Shown here piece after piece: positions 4,593 to 5,109 of a stretch of DNA of 5,109 bases. Within the stretch, counting starts at the first letter, position 1. Every line of letters begins with the position of its first letter. Made by a program: the position numbers and the translations under genes. Source of the stretch: Candidatus Sulfotelmatobacter sp. (GTDB lineage Bacteria > Acidobacteriota > Terriglobia > Terriglobales > Acidobacteriaceae); assembly GCA_030049565.1 (NCBI GenBank), contig JASIKQ010000227.1:1-5109 (forward strand), in the 5' to 3' direction. Below the pieces are notes generated by a model. That model had not been told where the DNA came from and made no database searches. It worked only from the letters and a program-made list of their open reading frames with translations.

Positions 4593-5109
4593 ATGTTTGA
4601 TGAACTCAACGCAATTCAACGTGAGTTCGGCTATCTGCCTGCGGAGGAAATCCGCAGCCTGGCGGTCAAGCTGAGCGTACCCGTCAGCCAGATTCATGCA
4701 GTCGCCAGCTTCTATCCAACATTCACCCTAGTTCCCCCAGCGAAACTGGACGTGCGCATCTGTTCGGACATGACCTGCCACTTGCGCGGCGCGCCGGAGT
4801 TGCGACGCGGTATTGAACGAGCCTTTCAGGGAGCGGCGGAGAACGAGATTTCAGTTCGGGATGCTTCTTGTTTAGGGCGATGCGATACTGCCCCGGCGAT
4901 GTCGGTGAATGACACGATTTATTCCGGAATGGGCATACAACTTCCCTTCGCTTCCGCTCGGGACAGCCGGCGCTGCCATTTTACGCGCTGCGGGCGGTTT
5001 CGACCGCCGCGGTCAGCGTCGCCAGGCCCGATTCCACTTCTTGCAGATGTACACGCAAGGCGCGCCGTCCCCGCTCGGCCAGCACCTGAAAATCGCCTCG
5101 CGCCTGCGC
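4593..5109 (+). CDS. NuoE-like thioredoxin-fold [2Fe-2S] protein, apparently truncated
   Basis: The ATG at 4593 opens MFDELNAIQREFGYLPAEEI, the usual start of NADH-dehydrogenase 24-kDa (NuoE/HoxE-like) subunits, followed by VSQIHAVASFYPTF. The four cluster cysteines are present: Cys57 and Cys62 (CSDMTC), Cys93 and Cys97 (CLGRC). The domain would pass electrons between NAD(P)H/FMN in a NuoF partner and a [2Fe-2S] cluster. Resemblance stops at about residue 113 (NDTIYSGM, near 4931). The frame stays open to the window edge, but the rest is Arg/Pro-rich, unlike the NuoE C-terminus or a fused NuoF, and overlaps a better-looking convergent reading frame. I therefore trust only 4593-4931 and infer that the original gene was cut there. 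A weak AGGG lies 8 nt before the start. Confidence 0.7.
   Translation, partial: MFDELNAIQREFGYLPAEEIRSLAVKLSVPVSQIHAVASFYPTFTLVPPAKLDVRICSDMTCHLRGAPELRRGIERAFQGAAENEISVRDASCLGRCDTAPAMSVNDTIYSGMGIQLPFASARDSRRCHFTRCGRFRPPRSASPGPIPLLADVHARRAVPARPAPENRLAPA
4981..5109 (-). CDS. C-terminal end of an unidentified protein, N-terminus beyond window
   Basis: Reading leftward from the right edge gives 42 residues and a TAA at 4981-4983. Codons end mostly in G or C, and the peptide is alanine-rich and amphipathic (LAERGRRALRVHLQEVESGL, then ATLTAAVETARSA), consistent with a helical or coiled-coil C-terminus. It faces the NuoE-like gene tail to tail; the plus-strand reading of the same bases is Arg/Pro-rich and less protein-like. 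I do not recognise the family. Confidence 0.45.
   Translation of the reverse strand, partial: AQARGDFQVLAERGRRALRVHLQEVESGLATLTAAVETARSA

Noticed and set aside
4393..4674. 93-codon plus-strand frame
   Set aside because: It overlaps the NuoE-like start out of frame, has no recognisable family and begins inside the repeat cluster.

Overview
The window looks like a chromosomal accessory locus of a soil-type bacterium. Acidobacteriota is my best guess, from a large PDZ / multi-TM / GAF / zinc-ribbon / Ser-Thr kinase protein and from the wording of the integrase remnant, but this is recognition by eye, not a database result. The layout fits a tRNA-Glu integration hotspot where at least two mobile elements meet, followed by a resident signalling gene and a broken oxidoreductase gene.

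Left part (1-983): a plasmid- or element-type operon on the minus strand. A small helix-turn-helix protein (start reassigned to 851) overlaps by ATGA a ParA/MinD-type P-loop NTPase (TraL-like) that runs off the left edge. Upstream of the pair are three copies of a repeat of about 12 bp, spaced 11 and 21 bp apart, which suggest an operator or recombinase arm sites.

Junction (984-1358): a 44-nt fragment matching the 3' part of tRNA-Glu(TTC), from anticodon loop to encoded CCA, with no 5' half. Next to it lies the C-terminal end of a tyrosine recombinase, broken by three separate single-base deletions. Restoring one base at each place recovers the family C-terminus, catalytic Tyr included, up to a stop at 1092. 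This is best read as a tRNA attachment-site scar between two tandem or successive integrations.

Centre (1390-4146, minus): a 918-codon gene for a membrane Ser/Thr protein kinase with an N-terminal TM and PDZ domain, a polytopic membrane region, a GAF-like domain, a Cys4 knuckle and a C-terminal kinase. It keeps the catalytic Lys, Glu, HRD Asp and metal-binding Asp, but carries DSG in place of DFG and SPQ in place of APE. A clean TATAAT box lies just upstream of its ATG.

Right part (4147-5109): a 446-bp non-coding stretch with imperfect direct repeats, mutually exclusive hairpins, and a promoter/terminator-like element. It is followed by a plus-strand NuoE-like [2Fe-2S] domain whose recognisable sequence ends abruptly near 4931, about 50 bp before the stop codon of a convergent minus-strand gene that enters from the right edge. 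The apparent loss of the rest of the NuoE/NuoF-type protein marks another rearrangement.
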